Shown here piece by piece: positions 1 through 10,472 of a stretch of 64,000 nucleotides of DNA. Below the pieces are notes generated by a model. It saw only the letters and a program-made list of their open reading frames with translations. It was not told the origin of the DNA and did not search any database. How positions within the stretch are numbered: the stretch's first letter is position 1; every line of letters starts with the position of its first letter. Origin of the DNA: Utricularia gibba (taxonomy: Eukaryota > Streptophyta > Magnoliopsida > Lamiales > Lentibulariaceae); contig NEEC01000011.1 of NCBI GenBank assembly GCA_002189035.1, forward strand, positions 2,542,001-2,606,000, read 5' to 3'. Made by a program: the position numbers and the translations under genes.

Positions 1-427
1 AAAGAAAGCAGGCGTAATCACACGAAGGAATTTGTGGACCGCAATTGAATCTGGAGAGCGAAGCTTGGTCATGAGTCAGCTTCAAGGAGTACAGTGGAAA
101 AGGTGGAGGTTGCAGGCGCAGGGGTCTATTTAACGCAGGTCAAGTGTCAAACGAGCATTTAGAGGGAAGATGGGTAGTGGACCCATGGGAGCTGAAAATT
201 TCAAATGCGGCTGAAGAAGAAGGTAGGCAGTTTTATACTCATTACTGGTACGCAAGGGACTCGATGAAAAATCTTAAGTTACTGCATGTTCTTTGTCTTC
301 TTCTCTCCGGGTCCCTGAATTCTGGGGTTTGAAAAAGGGAAGGCCGTTGCTGAAAGGAAATGGTTCTGAAGCGAGTAGAGGGTACCTTTAGCTGAAAGAT
401 TGGATTTCGAGAAGTGGGTTAAAGACT
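1..427. other. Upstream region of the PTI1-like kinase gene
   Basis: No coding sequence was recognised here. The short open frames have no resemblance to a known family. It probably holds promoter and 5' leader of the kinase gene whose start codon is at 428; the window edge cuts whatever lies further left. Confidence 0.4.
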
Positions 428-2032
428 ATGGGTTTTCGCTCAGCCTTTTGCTGTCTTGTTAAATCGGATCGGTACGTGCTTTCGCGATGCTTATTTGGTG
501 AATTTGGATTTGAAACGGAGAAACACAAGTGGGATCGGAAGTTTACTTTAAACGAACATTGGATGCTTCCTGGTTGCATCTTGCTTTATTCTGAAATTTC
601 ATAGTTGTTTGATTGAAGTGATTGTTTTTGATTCGCTTATTCAATTATCTGGAGATGGAAGAAAATATTGGAGCATGATCACTGCTGTTTGTGAAGTTAT
701 CTCCAAATCTTAGTCAATCGTAAGAACTGGGTGCAGGAAAAACCGTGGAACGAAGGAGCCTTCTTGGAGGATTTTTTCTTTAAAAGAATTGCAGCTAGCC
801 ACAAATAACTTCAACTATGATAACAAGCTTGGCGAAGGTGGATTTGGCAGTGTTTATTGGGGTCAGCTATGGGATGGATCTCAAGTAAGATGATTATCTA
901 ACACATCAAAATTTTACAGACAACATTAGCATTCGTTTGTCCGATTTCCAAATGGTAACACGTGATTTAGCGAATACATGAGGTTATTAAGCTGAGTGAC
1001 ACATTTCACTGCTGTTCTGCCATCATCATATGTTCCCCTTTGAAGAATTGCTTTTGATAGAAAATCGTCCCTGTTTTCATTTCTTCTACAGATAGCTGTG
1101 AAAAGGTTGAAGTCATGGAGTAGCAAGGCTGAGACAGAGTTCTCCGTGGAAATTGAGGTTCTTGCACATGTACGACACAAGAATTTGCTTACTCTGCGTG
1201 GTTATTGTGCAGAAGGACAGGAACGCCTGATAGTTTATGATTACATGGCAAATCTGAGCTTGCAATCCCACCTTCACGGGCAGCATTCTGATGAATGCCA
1301 TCTTGATTGGGGCAGACGAATGAACATTGCTATTGGTGCTGCAGAAGGAATTGCGTAAGTACTCATTGTGAGTTTAGTTGTTGCTGCGGAATCCGGAGTT
1401 ATTCACATAACCATGTATTGGTTGGTTTATACAGCTACCTGCATCATTCTGCAACTCCACACATAATCCACCGGGACGTCAAAGCAAGCAATGTATTGCT
1501 AGACAGCGATTTTCATGCTAAAGTTTCAGACTTTGGTTTCGCCAAGTTTATACCTGATGGAGCAACACATGTGACAACCCGAGTAAAGGGAACACTTGGC
1601 TACCTTGCTCCAGAGTATGCAATGCTAGGAAAGGCCTCCGAGAACTGTGATGTTTACAGTTTTGGAATTCTTTTGCTGGAGCTGGCTACTGGAAGGAAGC
1701 CACTGGAGAGGCAAGATGGGACAATAAAACGAGCAATCACTGACTGGGCCCTGCCTTTGGCCTGTGAAAGGAAATTTAAGGAACTTGCAGATCAAAAGCT
1801 CAATGGAAAATTTGTCGAAGAAGAGCTTAAAAGGGTCGTCTTCCTTGGCCTTGTCTGTTCACAAACTCAACCTGAAAAGAGGCCAACTATGCTTGAAGTG
1901 TTGGAACTTCTGAAAGGTAACAAGGAGAAGTGCGCTGCTCTCGAAAACCATGAAATATTTAAAATGCCAAAAGAAAGCTCTGAGCTTGAATCTGATGCGA
2001 AGGAGGTGAAGCAAGAAATAGAGAATGCTTGA
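428..2032 (+). CDS. PTI1-like receptor-like cytoplasmic kinase (At3g15890 type)
   Basis: Serine/threonine kinase of the receptor-like cytoplasmic class, expected at the inner face of the plasma membrane. Exons 428-471, 737-884, 1092-1354 and 1435-2032 join in phase to 350 residues; the Arabidopsis homologue recalled is about 360. The first exon is only 44 bases and starts MGFRSAFCC, a Gly-2 plus Cys-Cys start typical of N-myristoylated and palmitoylated kinases. Visible kinase marks are the P-loop [11 protein letters not shown], the lysine in IAVKRLK, the catalytic loop HRDVKASN, the DFG motif (SDFGFAK) and the APE motif (LAPEYAM). No extracellular or membrane segment is present. The acidic, Lys/Glu-rich tail after the kinase domain is variable in this family. 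Family assignment is firm; the substrate and pathway are inference. The short first exon is the least certain part. Confidence 0.87.
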
Positions 2033-2458
2033 GTCCATCTAGAAAATTGTGTGAATCCTTCATTGTTCGTCCTCTTGACTTCAAAAATGGAAATGGTTTA
2101 ATTACTTCTTATGCTTGGAGCGATCTGTATCTCTCTGTTAATCCAGCGGCTAGTAAATTTAGAAAATCTTGGGTTTCAGGAGTATGTCCGGTGCGTGTTG
2201 TCCCAAATTCTTGCGTGCTTTGTGTGCCATTGATTTGTAGCTTATTTTATTGTACGTTGAAGCGAAGTGTATTTCCCGAATCCCGTAATTGTTTGTAAAT
2301 GGCTCCCTCTGATTATTCCATTCTTTTGGCTGCTGTTTATGGAACTGCATTAATGGCTTCCCAAGTATTGCGTTTGATTTTGCAACGGTCGTCTTTTCAA
2401 AATCATTCTGCTTGTTCTTCTATTCAAAACAACACCTCCCAGAAAAACTGGATTCTAG
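2033..2458. other. Spacer between kinase and ubiquitin-fold gene
   Basis: About 425 bases in the same-strand gap. The left part should be the 3' UTR of the kinase gene and the right part the promoter and leader of the next gene. Open frames here carry no recognisable domain. Confidence 0.4.
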
Positions 2459-3095
2459 ATGGCGAGTTTTCTAGTGAAGTTTCGTAGAACTCGCCGTACG
2501 AAATTCTGGTCACCGTCCTCGGTTTCCAAAAGAAGGTTTCTAACATACAGACGGCTCCCGGCGCAGCTTCTCAGACTCTCTGTTCTTAAGTTGGATGGCT
2601 CTTGTTTCAGTAAGATGGCTACTGATTCGCAGCGCCCTTCGTCCAATTCACATACTTACTCGAATTTACAGGTTTTCAGGTGCATAGAAACGCCACGGTT
2701 TCTGGACTGAAAGCAACCATTGAGGAAGAATTCAGCCTACATTCCGACAAGGAGACAAGTTTATGGTATGAAAACTGGGACTTCCATGGGGTGCATTTGG
2801 ATTTCAACATCCTGGTACATGTTTCTGAAATATCTGCAGGTCCCTGGTTTGGAGCCACTTCTGCTTATGTTACAAGGGCCAAATGCTAACCAAAGACGAT
2901 GCAAACATACACAAGTGTGGAATCAAAGATGGTGATCAGGTTCCACAATCTCCATATTTCGTTTCTGTCATCGACTGCAGAAAAAGAAATAATTTCACAG
3001 AGATTTCGTTTTTGCAGCTTCACTTCGTTCGTTACATGAGAGCAGGCGCCCAGGACATTCAAACCCCCAATGAGAATCGGATTCACCTGAAATAG
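2459..3095 (+). CDS. U11/U12 snRNP 25 kDa-like ubiquitin-fold protein
   Basis: Four exons, 2459-2609, 2672-2765, 2840-2939 and 3018-3095, join in phase to 140 residues. After a basic N terminus comes a ubiquitin-like domain: LSVLKLDGSCFSFQVHRNA, a helix around LKATIEEEF, then VWSHFCLCYKGQ, LTKDDANI, GIKDGDQ and finally LHFVRYM. This order matches the plant U11/U12-25K family, a protein of the minor spliceosome U11/U12 di-snRNP, and its plant paralogues. The domain can only be recovered by splicing, because all three introns change reading frame. The introns are very short (62, 74 and 78 bases). Whether this is the true minor-spliceosome subunit or one of the ubiquitin-like paralogues found in plants cannot be decided here. 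The start at 2459 is the first ATG in frame; an alternative would shorten the basic leader. Confidence 0.75.
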
Positions 3096-3778
3096 CAGTA
3101 GAGCAATTGTAGATTTTGCTTTCTTCTCAAAGCTTTTTGTAAAGAACACACAGCTGCCTTTTTAGAGTTTCTTTTGTAATGTGAAGTCGCCATCACCGTG
3201 ATGAGGATTGTGTAATCTGTTCATTTTTCTCTCGGACAAGTCGGAAATTTTGTCTGAAAATAAGGATAATAATGGTCATGTTGGCAATCCAGTGATGGAA
3301 GAGCGAGCAAGCAAAGCAGATAAATATCTGATAGTTCTCTCGGAGGCTACGCTACCGCGTCTCGCCTTATTTCTTCCTTGCACTTCTCTCATTTTCACGC
3401 ATTTGGCTTCCGTCTGAACCCCTTCTCATACTCGTGTCTCGCCACTTGGCTGGTGAGTTTCCCGGTGAGTTTCGTCATCTTTCGAATAAATCATCTTCTG
3501 GGTTCCGAATATCTTATTGAATCACCGGTTCCCCAGATTCTTGTTAGTTTAAAAAATGCCAACTTTGGAAGATTCTTCGCTGTGCTAGAGTATATTTTTG
3601 CGATCGAGCTCAGTTTACGCCTCTTCGAATTGATAATTTTTCTGGGTTTCTAGTATCTTAATGATTCGTGATGGTTCCCCAGATTCTACACTTTTTCCCC
3701 TCCATATTCTTGCGATTAATATCGGTGTACGCCCTCCCCAAATTGATAACCTTTTTGGGTTTCTTTGATCAGATTGGA
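3096..3778. other. Spacer and 5' leader of the KEG-like gene
   Basis: Contains the 3' UTR of the ubiquitin-fold gene and the leader of the next gene. The right half is a partly decayed tandem duplication, listed separately. No coding region is supported. Confidence 0.4.
3490..3765 (+). repeat. Degenerate tandem duplication in the KEG-like 5' leader
   Basis: Two diverged copies lie head to tail. The block ending in ttccccagattc occurs at 3529-3540 and again at 3675-3686. A second block, from atttttgcgat to tctgggtttc at about 3593-3650, returns at about 3705-3762 with many substitutions. The two spacings differ (146 and about 112 bases), so copy 1 has extra sequence or copy 2 lost some. The repeat ends just before the start codon at 3779. 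Confidence 0.65.
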
Positions 3779-5901
3779 ATGTCGGCGTCAGCGGTTGTTC
3801 CGTTTGATTACGAGCTTCTAGAGGGGATCCTGATGAATTAAGGACCGTAGATTCCTCTCCGCCGCCGCCACCAAAGGCTTACATCGATCCTGCATCACTG
3901 AAACTCAGGCACAGAATTGGACGTGGGCTTTTTGGGGATGTTTGGGTCGCCACGCATCATCAGACATCCTCGGAGTTCGATGAGTACCACGAAGTTGTAG
4001 TGAAGATGCTGCATCCTGTAAAAGAGGACTGTGTGAATGAGTTTCTGCATAAAATGGAAGCTGCCTGGGCAAGTTTGAAGCAGCTGAGATGCGTCTGTTG
4101 GCTGCATGGCGTTACAGTTCTCTCTGGACAGGTAAATAGCATTTGTCATCATAATAACCAGTGACTGTAAAGCAATTCTTTCAAAAGCTTCATCTCTACA
4201 GATCTGCTTAGCTATGAAATCCTACGAGGGATCGGTTGGTGATAAGATAGCATTGCGGAAAGGTGGAAAGCTCCCACTTGCAGATGTTCTGAGGTTGTGG
4301 TTTTAAACATAACCGGAAAAGTGTAAGATCGTTGAGATTGCAGTTTCTTACTGACAAAGGACTGAACTTACTTCAGGTATGGGATTGAATTAGCTGCAGG
4401 GATACATCAGCTCCATCAAAGAGGCTTCTTACTGTTGAATCTCAAGCCGAACAACTTCCTTTTAGACGAGAACGATCACATTGTGTTGGGTGATTTTGGG
4501 ATTCCCTTCTTCCTTCTTGGGATTCCATGGCTTGATTCTCGCGCAGAAGTCAGGCTTGGGACGCCCAACTACATGGCGCCGGAACAATGGCAACCGGATT
4601 TAAGGGGTCCGATATCTTATGAGACTGATTCTTGGGGCTTTGCCTGCAGCATCATCGAAATGGTCTCAGGCTCTCCGCCCTGGTTCGGTCGAGCGGTGGA
4701 AGAAATGCATCAAGAAGTCGTAATGCGCCAACAGAAACCAATGATTCCAAGTGGTCTCCCTCCTGCAGTTGAACAAGTACTTAGAGGTTGCCTTGAGTTT
4801 GATCTCCGAAACCGGCCCCTGATGCAAGACATATTAGTCGCATTCCAAAGGTTCCTCTTTTATCTCTGAAACGGCGTATACATGCATCTTCTGAGCTTGT
4901 TCTTACCAGAAAAAAACAACACTCTTTCTTTCCTGCAGCTCACAGACTGATGTTTATGATGATGACTCAGTCAGAAGCCTTGGGAGTGGTCCTTGCCGGG
5001 ACAAATCAAATGATAACGGCGGCTTCAGCATGTGGTTCCTCGCTAAAGATCATCTGCAGGTGGGCGATACAGTTTGTTCAAGAAAGGGAGTTAATAGGCA
5101 TGGTATGGAGATAACAGGGGTTGTTGTGGGTCTTGAGAAGGACAGTGCGCGTGATGGCTTCGTTCTTGTGAAGATTCCCACCATGAAAAACCCTCTGAAG
5201 CTAAATGGACAAGCTCTAGAAAGAGTCACCTCTGGTTTGTCAGCAGGGAACTGGGTGAAACTGATGAAACAAGATAATCAGCATTCCTCTCTGGGAATTC
5301 TGCATCACATACAACGAGATGGGAGCGTTGCTGTTGGGTTTCTGGGCTTGAAACTCTCTGGAGGGGTCATTCCTCCGATGTCGAGATTGCGAAACCGTTT
5401 TTAGTCGGGGAGTTTGTAAGATTGAAGGCAGATATCACAACCCCGCAATTCGAATGGCCACATAAAAGGGGAGGAAGTTGGGCGAGTGGAAGGATTTCGC
5501 AGGTTTTCCCAAATGGCTGCCTTTCGATCACTTTCCCTGGAAGGTTTGTTCTCGGAGACGAACACGAAAACGCATACTTCCTGGCTAATCCTGATGAAGT
5601 AGAGCATGTTTCTTTTGGAACGTGCACTGGGATCATGGAAAAATATCAACTTTTCGAAGATTTTCACTGGGCGGTCCGGCCTCTGGTCATCGCAGTTGGA
5701 GTTTTAGCAGCGACAAAGATGAGCTTCTTTGCTGGCAAAAAAGTGTCCGCAAGGATAAACAAACGGGTTCGCGACGAGAAAAAGAATGAGGGCGGCGGCG
5801 GCGGCGGCGGCGGCAATCAAAACGGAAAATCCGGCGGCGGTTCGGCTTCAGGTTGGCTCCCACCAAAAGTAGCTAACATGCTTTTCAGTGAAAGCGCCTA
5901 G
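3779..5901 (+). CDS. KEG-like kinase-fold protein with SH3b-like repeats and membrane tail; two apparent frameshifts
   Basis: Homologues are usually named E3 ligase KEG-like, but no RING finger or ankyrin repeats are visible. Exons 3779-4131, 4202-4293, 4377-4850 and 4939-5901. The N-terminal kinase fold has the glycine loop IGRGLFGDVW, a lysine in VVVKML, DFG in LGDFGIP and APEQW, but the catalytic loop reads LLNLKPNN, so the HRD aspartate is asparagine: probably a pseudokinase. The middle (from MWFLAKDHLQVGDTV) has repeated SH3b/MIB-like units. Near the C terminus, AVRPLVIAVGVLAATK is a probable membrane segment, followed by a basic tail with an eight-glycine run coded by GGC repeats at about 5791-5815. 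Two one-base deletions are inferred: in GGGG at 3823-3826 and in AAA at 5351-5353. Adding one base at each gives 627 residues with family sequence continuous across both. Sequencing error or recent inactivation are both possible. Confidence 0.8.
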
Positions 5902-6360
5902 CCTGCTGCTGCTTACCGATCTTACTGAACTGGTGTGTCTGTTTTCAGTCACTGTGTATCTATGGAGCATACAGCTTGACGACGATGATGGAAATTATAA
6001 AAAATAAAAATATTTAGAAATGCCAGATGGACTAAATGGGCCTACTTAGAAGGCCCAATTGGACTTGGTGAGGTCCAGTAGGAAAACCGCTCAATGCGTA
6101 TAGGCCCAATTAAGTTCGTCGAGTTCTATAAATACGGTTAACGTACACATCCGCGTAGGAATTCCTTGGCGTAGAGGTAAACAAAACGGAGTCCAACACT
6201 TTACCGATGAAATATATTCTCCGATCACCGGAACCCTAATTCTTAGTTTACCTAATTCATTTCGGATTTCTTTCCTTTGATTATAGGCGGAAAGGGGATA
6301 ACTCGAGGAGCAGGGATTGTCAGAAAACTCATCAAATCTTTTCTTGTTTTGCTGGCGATA
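5902..6360. other. Spacer with promoter of the CUE-domain gene
   Basis: Holds the 3' UTR of the KEG-like gene and the promoter of the next gene. The clear signals are three GGCCCA-type elements, listed separately. An AT-rich stretch near 5995-6015 may serve polyadenylation of the upstream gene. Confidence 0.45.
6037..6110 (+). promoter_or_regulatory. Cluster of site II-type GGCCCA elements
   Basis: TGGGCC at 6037-6042, GGCCCAA at about 6052-6058 and GGCCCAA at about 6103-6109. Elements of this kind are bound by TCP factors in plant housekeeping promoters. Their position 250 to 325 bases before the start codon at 6361 suggests they drive the CUE-domain gene. Confidence 0.5.
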
Positions 6361-8057
6361 ATGTCTGCAGTCGTTTGTGGTAAGAGGTCGTTCTTCGAGG
6401 ATAGTGAACCGGAGGTATCCCCGTCGCAGGGGCACAAGAGGTATCGGTGCTCCTTATCTGCTTCGCCTGTGCGCTTTGGAGTTTCTCCGCCGTTGCAGGA
6501 TACTGCTGTTGATATGCTCAAGGCATTGTTTCCGGATATGAAAATTGAGGTGGGTTTTGTTGTTATCATACCGTCTTTCTGTTCTATATTGGTGACTTTC
6601 TGGGTTTTCATTGTCTAAGGGTTTCTTCGACTTCGAATTTGTATTTTTTTCGGTGCGTCTTTTGTGTTCGAAGGCGGTTTTGGGTCTCATGGGTTCTTTG
6701 AATTTTAATAGTTTGTGCTCGTGGTTTAAATGCCCTCCATTTTAATGCAATCGAGATTGCTTTCTTCTGCGTAGTGGAGGTAAACTGTAAATAATCCAAG
6801 AAAATTTCAGATTTTATTTAAAGAATGATTAGTGCACTTCTTCAAAGTATGTTTTGATAGTCTGAAGGGAAAGTTTTAGACGTTCTTTACATTCTCTTCG
6901 GTGTTTACCTGAACACCAGACTAGTATAATGTTATTCAGAACGGTTTGTACTTTGGCGATGAAGTATGCTGCCAGTAAAATATGCTTCAATGTTGATGTT
7001 TAGGGGACCTCTTATCATGCGGTTGACAATTTTTCAGTTTCTTGGAAAAGCTTTGGAAGAATCTGGTAACAATTTGGATTTGGCAATAAAGCTCCTGCAT
7101 GATCTTTCTCACAAGGAGACATCCAGCTTGAATGAGGAAGGACTCAACATAAAAGGTAGGATGTCGCATCGCCTGGGCGTGGCCTGGCATGTGACTACAT
7201 AGAATACTTTGATTTACTTTGTTTACATATATTTCATTTGAGAATCCGTTTTTCTAGCTCCTGGAAGAGCATTTACACCGTTTTAGACATATGTGAAATG
7301 AATATGTTGATGATATTTTTTTTCACCTAGTTTGAGATTTTGATATTTTAAAATATGTGGTAAGTTGACATTTATTGTATTTGGAAAGGCTCAAATTCAA
7401 CTGAGGAGAGTGGGAAGCAGGGGCGGCAAATCCAAAAGAGGCTGCCAGTGGATGGTGTTGGATGGGTGGACCTTCTGCTCAGGGAAATGAGTTGTGCATC
7501 CAGCATAGACGATGCAAGATCTCGAGTGACAAATGTCTTGGAGAGCTTCGAAAGCACAATCACCTCTCATGCTACAGCTGAGGTAGCTCAAGCTTTTATC
7601 AAGGTTGGTTCATTTTTCCCCCTCGATTACCCTTTTCTTCTGATCAAGTCAGTAGTGAATGTACTTCTCACGGTTCAGTAGTGATGACATGGAACTGAGT
7701 CTTGTGGCTCGTAAATTTCCTTGATAGGAAAACGAGGTGCTGAAGGGACAGATTGAAGTACTTCTTCGTGACAATGGAATCCTCAAGCGCGGTGTAGCCA
7801 TTCAGCATGAACGTCAAAAGGAGCATGAGGAAAAGAATCAGGAGGCCCTGCAGCTGAAGCTGATGGTGGCTCAGTGTCAGGAGCAATTGCGAAATGCCGA
7901 GGTTCACCTTCCCCTTCCTTCCACATGATCATGTAAACCCCAGTATCCCTTACCAGTTGCTTCATTCCTGCAGATGAAAAACTATGCATTGGCATTGCGC
8001 TTGCGCCATGCCGAACACAGCAGCATCCCAGGGCACTTCCATCCAGACGTGTTCTGA
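6361..8057 (+). CDS. CUE-domain (ubiquitin-binding) protein, At5g32440/At1g80040 type
   Basis: Exons 6361-6549, 7038-7155, 7389-7603, 7728-7901 and 7974-8057 join in phase to 259 residues. The start MSAVVCGKRSFFED is the conserved N terminus of a plant family annotated as ubiquitin system component Cue. Residues about 43-80 form the CUE helices: AVDMLKALFPDMKIE, then FLGKALEESGNNLDLAIKLL with the usual di-leucine end. The second half is predicted coiled coil (ENEVLKGQIEVLLRDNGILK and a long Glu/Lys/Gln helix). The last exon gives the conserved tail ending GHFHPDVF. CUE domains bind ubiquitin; the target of this plant family is not known to me. Start choice: the ATG at 6361 fits family length better than the in-frame ATG at 6277. 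Confidence 0.85.
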
Positions 8058-10472
8058 TACCTCACTCCCATCCTGAAATACACACAAAGGAGCTTGAGGT
8101 CTATCATCACCATCATAATCAGTAAACATCCTTCAGTGTAAAACGATGATTCCATGCGTTTGATTCTGTTCTTCATCTGCCACAAGCCTCTTATGATTAT
8201 CAACAAAAGTTTGTGAATTTTTAGTTCTGAACTGTCACGAGCCTCTGCTCCACCACCCCTTCTCACTTACTGACTCCCCATTTCCTCCCAGCTTTGGAGA
8301 AATCTGAAGCGCATGGATAAGACCATTTCTGATCAGGATGTTGCCACGAGGAAGAGCAGAGGCGTTTTAAAGCGTGACACATTCTCAAAGTCTTATCATT
8401 GCTGGGCACGTTCAAGTCCGTACGGGCTTCATCTTTTTCTCCACGGAAGCTTCCGGAACCTTCCTTATCGTTCTTCCTGGTTTGAATCTAGGTTAACCGA
8501 TTCTAGCAATATAACAATTTGTGTTCTAAAATCCGTGATTGAAGTTGGCGTTAGATCAGTTCAATTCAAATTCATGATTTTTATACAATATTTAATATAA
8601 AAAAATGAAATTTAGAAATATTAAAATTAAATAATTTTTTTAATCTTTAGGAATTTTTTTACGATTTATTAAATTAAAAAAAAAGAGAGAGATCATGAGC
8701 AAATCGAAAAATTTATTAAATCTGATTTTAAAACCCCAGATTAAATTAGGAAAAAATATGAAATATTATATGGCTATTTATGTTTAAAATTAAAAAATAT
8801 GATAAGATGTGGAACAGAGGAATTTGAATTGTGGTAATATATTAGATATTATAAAAAATGACAATGTTTTTGTATTTATTTATTATTTATATTTGAAGGT
8901 GAGGTAGTGGTTTTTATTGGCCAGTGCCAGATCACGAGGTTGGTAGGCGGTAACAAATGAGGAATCAGGAAATCCCCAAGGCGCGGTTGAGAAGAAGCCA
9001 CGTGGCGACTGGTGGATGGTCCCCCACACACCCCCTCTTTTTGTGTCCTTTTATACGTGTTCTTTTTGGCAACTTAGCTTGTGTCCTCTCCATGCCCATG
9101 CCACGGACTTACAACCCACTACACAACCATCTCCTTAATCTCTTTAGGGTGTGTTTGGTATATGGGAATGGGATAAAATGAGTTTAGTTTATTTGGGTTT
9201 AAATAAAGGCGATGTATTAGAATTATTTTTTTAAATAGTGTTCAGTTATTGGAATTAACAATTAGATTGAGTGGTTTTAAATAAAGTAAGGGAGTGATGT
9301 GTTTTTAAATAAACCCATGTACATGGGATTAAAAAAAACCATGTAATTTCAAGTTTATTTAAACATATCAACTAAATACTTTATAATTTATAATCATAAT
9401 TTGAAATCCATATAATCTCATAAATCAAACACACCCTTAGCTTCATTCTCCATTCCATATTATGAGCATACGAGACTCGTATTCGTCGTGTCACGTTCCA
9501 TGTTACAATCTTTAGAATGAATTCGATAATACATATTTGTCATTCCAAGATTTTGTTTAGTACAGTTTCAAAAGATAACTCTAAACTAAATGATTCTTTA
9601 TATTTAAGGAAGCACTTCAATATTTATTAGAATAGAGTTTCCTTAACTTTTCAAAAAAGTTGAAACACTTGATTGTTTCAACTCCATATGAACTAGAAAC
9701 ATCATGTGTTTTGTCTAAAAATCAATTTTATAAATATTTTTATTGAAATTGGAACTGCACTAAATAGAATTTAAGTATTTTTTTGAAATTCTAATTGAGT
9801 AAATTATAAATTGACATAAAGAATCGGAGAATCTTGTACATATAATCGAGCTATAGCATAGGCATATGGTTTTCAAATCCCACCCACACCAATTCCACTT
9901 TGGGTTAACACTAATGAATTCATGCTACCATATAGTAGCGTACCTCCTCTAGACAAGGTGGCTATTGTCTTCCACGTTACTTACGATGTTCTTCCATACT
10001 CCTATCCATCATAATTCTCCATCTCCCCAACTAATAGCTAAAGTAACTATTTCTCATTATAATTAAACATATGTTTAATATACTTCTAGTATATTCTAGA
10101 AGGAGATGTAATATTTGGTGAAGTATTTGGAGGTGTGAGAGTAAATGAGAGAATGGGTTGGGGAATCCAGCTCTCCATTGGTTAACTTTGAAACCACACA
10201 AGGGGGGTCTTGTTTCTTTATAAAGAAGAGGAGGAGGATGTGAAGTTGAATATTTTATAGGTTTTTAGAGGAGATTACAGAGTGGGGGAGAGAGAGAAGG
10301 GAGGGTGAAAGAGATGAGTTATCATGTGAGCAACAAGGAGAGGCCAGAAATGTTTTGAGAGAATCCAGACCTCTATGCCCATAGACCAGACCAACTAACC
10401 CCTTATCCCAATCTATCTGTTTCCCCTCTTGAAATTGGATTCAATTCTCGAGCTCCTCACCCCACTTCTCCC
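8058..10472. other. 2.4-kb AT-rich spacer before the REC/TSS gene
   Basis: Very AT-rich between about 8570 and 9900, with one recognisable mobile element (MITE at 9147-9436). From about 10200 it looks like a promoter and leader: a TATA-like ttataaag at about 10219 and a purine-rich GAGA tract around 10280-10310. No open frame with a recognisable domain was found on either strand. Confidence 0.45.
9147..9436. mobile_element. Tourist-like (PIF/Harbinger-derived) MITE
   Basis: A 290-bp AT-rich element with terminal inverted repeats. The left end begins GGGTGTGTTTGGTATATGGG; the reverse complement of the right end begins GGGTGTGTTTGATTTATGAG, giving 18 of 21 matches. A TTA at 9144-9146 and a TTA at 9437-9439 flank it as a 3-bp target-site duplication, which is the PIF/Harbinger mark. 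It has no coding capacity, so it is a non-autonomous copy. Confidence 0.8.

Noticed and set aside
3779-5901. KEG-like gene as a pseudogene
   Set aside because: Two homopolymer indels are the only faults; splice sites and the rest of the family sequence are intact, and three other genes here show the same kind of fault.
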